DNA from: JBBTXM01 sp038062255
GTDB taxonomy: Bacteria > Patescibacteriota > Minisyncoccia > UBA11713 > 2-01-FULL-45-33
Direction: 5' to 3'
DNA length: 5,174 bases
Assembly: GCA_038062255.1 (NCBI GenBank)
Contig: JBBTXM010000026.1
Span: 1 to 5,174 of the forward strand
Below the pieces are notes generated by a model that was not told the origin of the DNA, did no database searches, and saw only the letters and a program-made list of their open reading frames with translations. Below, one piece after another: positions 5,147-5,174 of this stretch. Position numbers and translations under genes: made by a program. The number at the start of each line of letters is the position of its first letter. Position 1 is the first letter of the stretch.

Positions 5147-5174
5147 AAAAAAAATCCCTCTCTCCTTAATAAGG
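5147..5174 (-). terminator. Possible rho-independent terminator of the upstream gene (partial)
   Basis: On the minus strand CCTTA-T-TAAGG (5174-5164) is followed by AGAGAGGGA and then eight T's (5154-5147). If the unseen sequence beyond the right edge supplies TCCCTCTCT, the stem would extend to about 14 bp directly before the T tract, a classic terminator. Only half of the structure is visible, so this is tentative. A terminator here would make pilB the first gene of its own transcription unit. Confidence 0.4.

Noticed and set aside
5089..5148. N-terminal 20-residue extension of PilB from the ATG at 5148
   Set aside because: It translates hairpin-repeat sequence, does not match the family start, and lies upstream of a perfect extended -10; the ATG at 5088 is preferred.

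Overview
The window carries the core of a type IV pilus (T4P) locus, with every gene on the minus strand. Reading in the direction of transcription (right to left), the order is: pilB extension ATPase (5088-3376), a complete type IV prepilin (3371-2937), a stand-alone CheY-like response regulator (2807-2424), pilT retraction ATPase (2342-1281), pilC inner-membrane platform (1277-75), and the first 18 codons of a second prepilin that runs off the left edge (54-1). There is no gene-free stretch longer than 300 bases.

The gene order, compact spacing, receiver-domain style and dispersed inverted repeats suggest a member of the Patescibacteria/CPR, probably a Parcubacteria-type lineage. This is inference from sequence style and remembered families, not a database result. 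TGA is used as a stop (response regulator) and does not occur as a sense codon in these genes, so there is no sign of the Gracilibacteria-type recoded UGA.

Functionally, PilB powers pilin polymerisation, PilT powers depolymerisation, PilC couples both to the membrane, and the two prepilins are filament subunits. The response regulator may link a signal to pilus dynamics, but no kinase is visible. Prepilin peptidase and PilM/N/O alignment proteins are not in the window.

The most unusual part is 2341-2926. Two elements of about 110 and 121 bp, each bounded by a 14-15 nt inverted repeat (ACCC[C/T]GTTAGAAAat ... atTTTCTAACGGGGT), bracket the response regulator. The inner end of each element supplies a GTG start codon at exactly the same offset, one for pilT and one for the response regulator. 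The outer end of one element also encodes the C-terminus of the response regulator. The elements can fold and may act on translation. Upstream of pilB there is another hairpin-rich repeat and a perfect extended -10 promoter whose predicted +1 is the A of the pilB ATG, suggesting a leaderless message.
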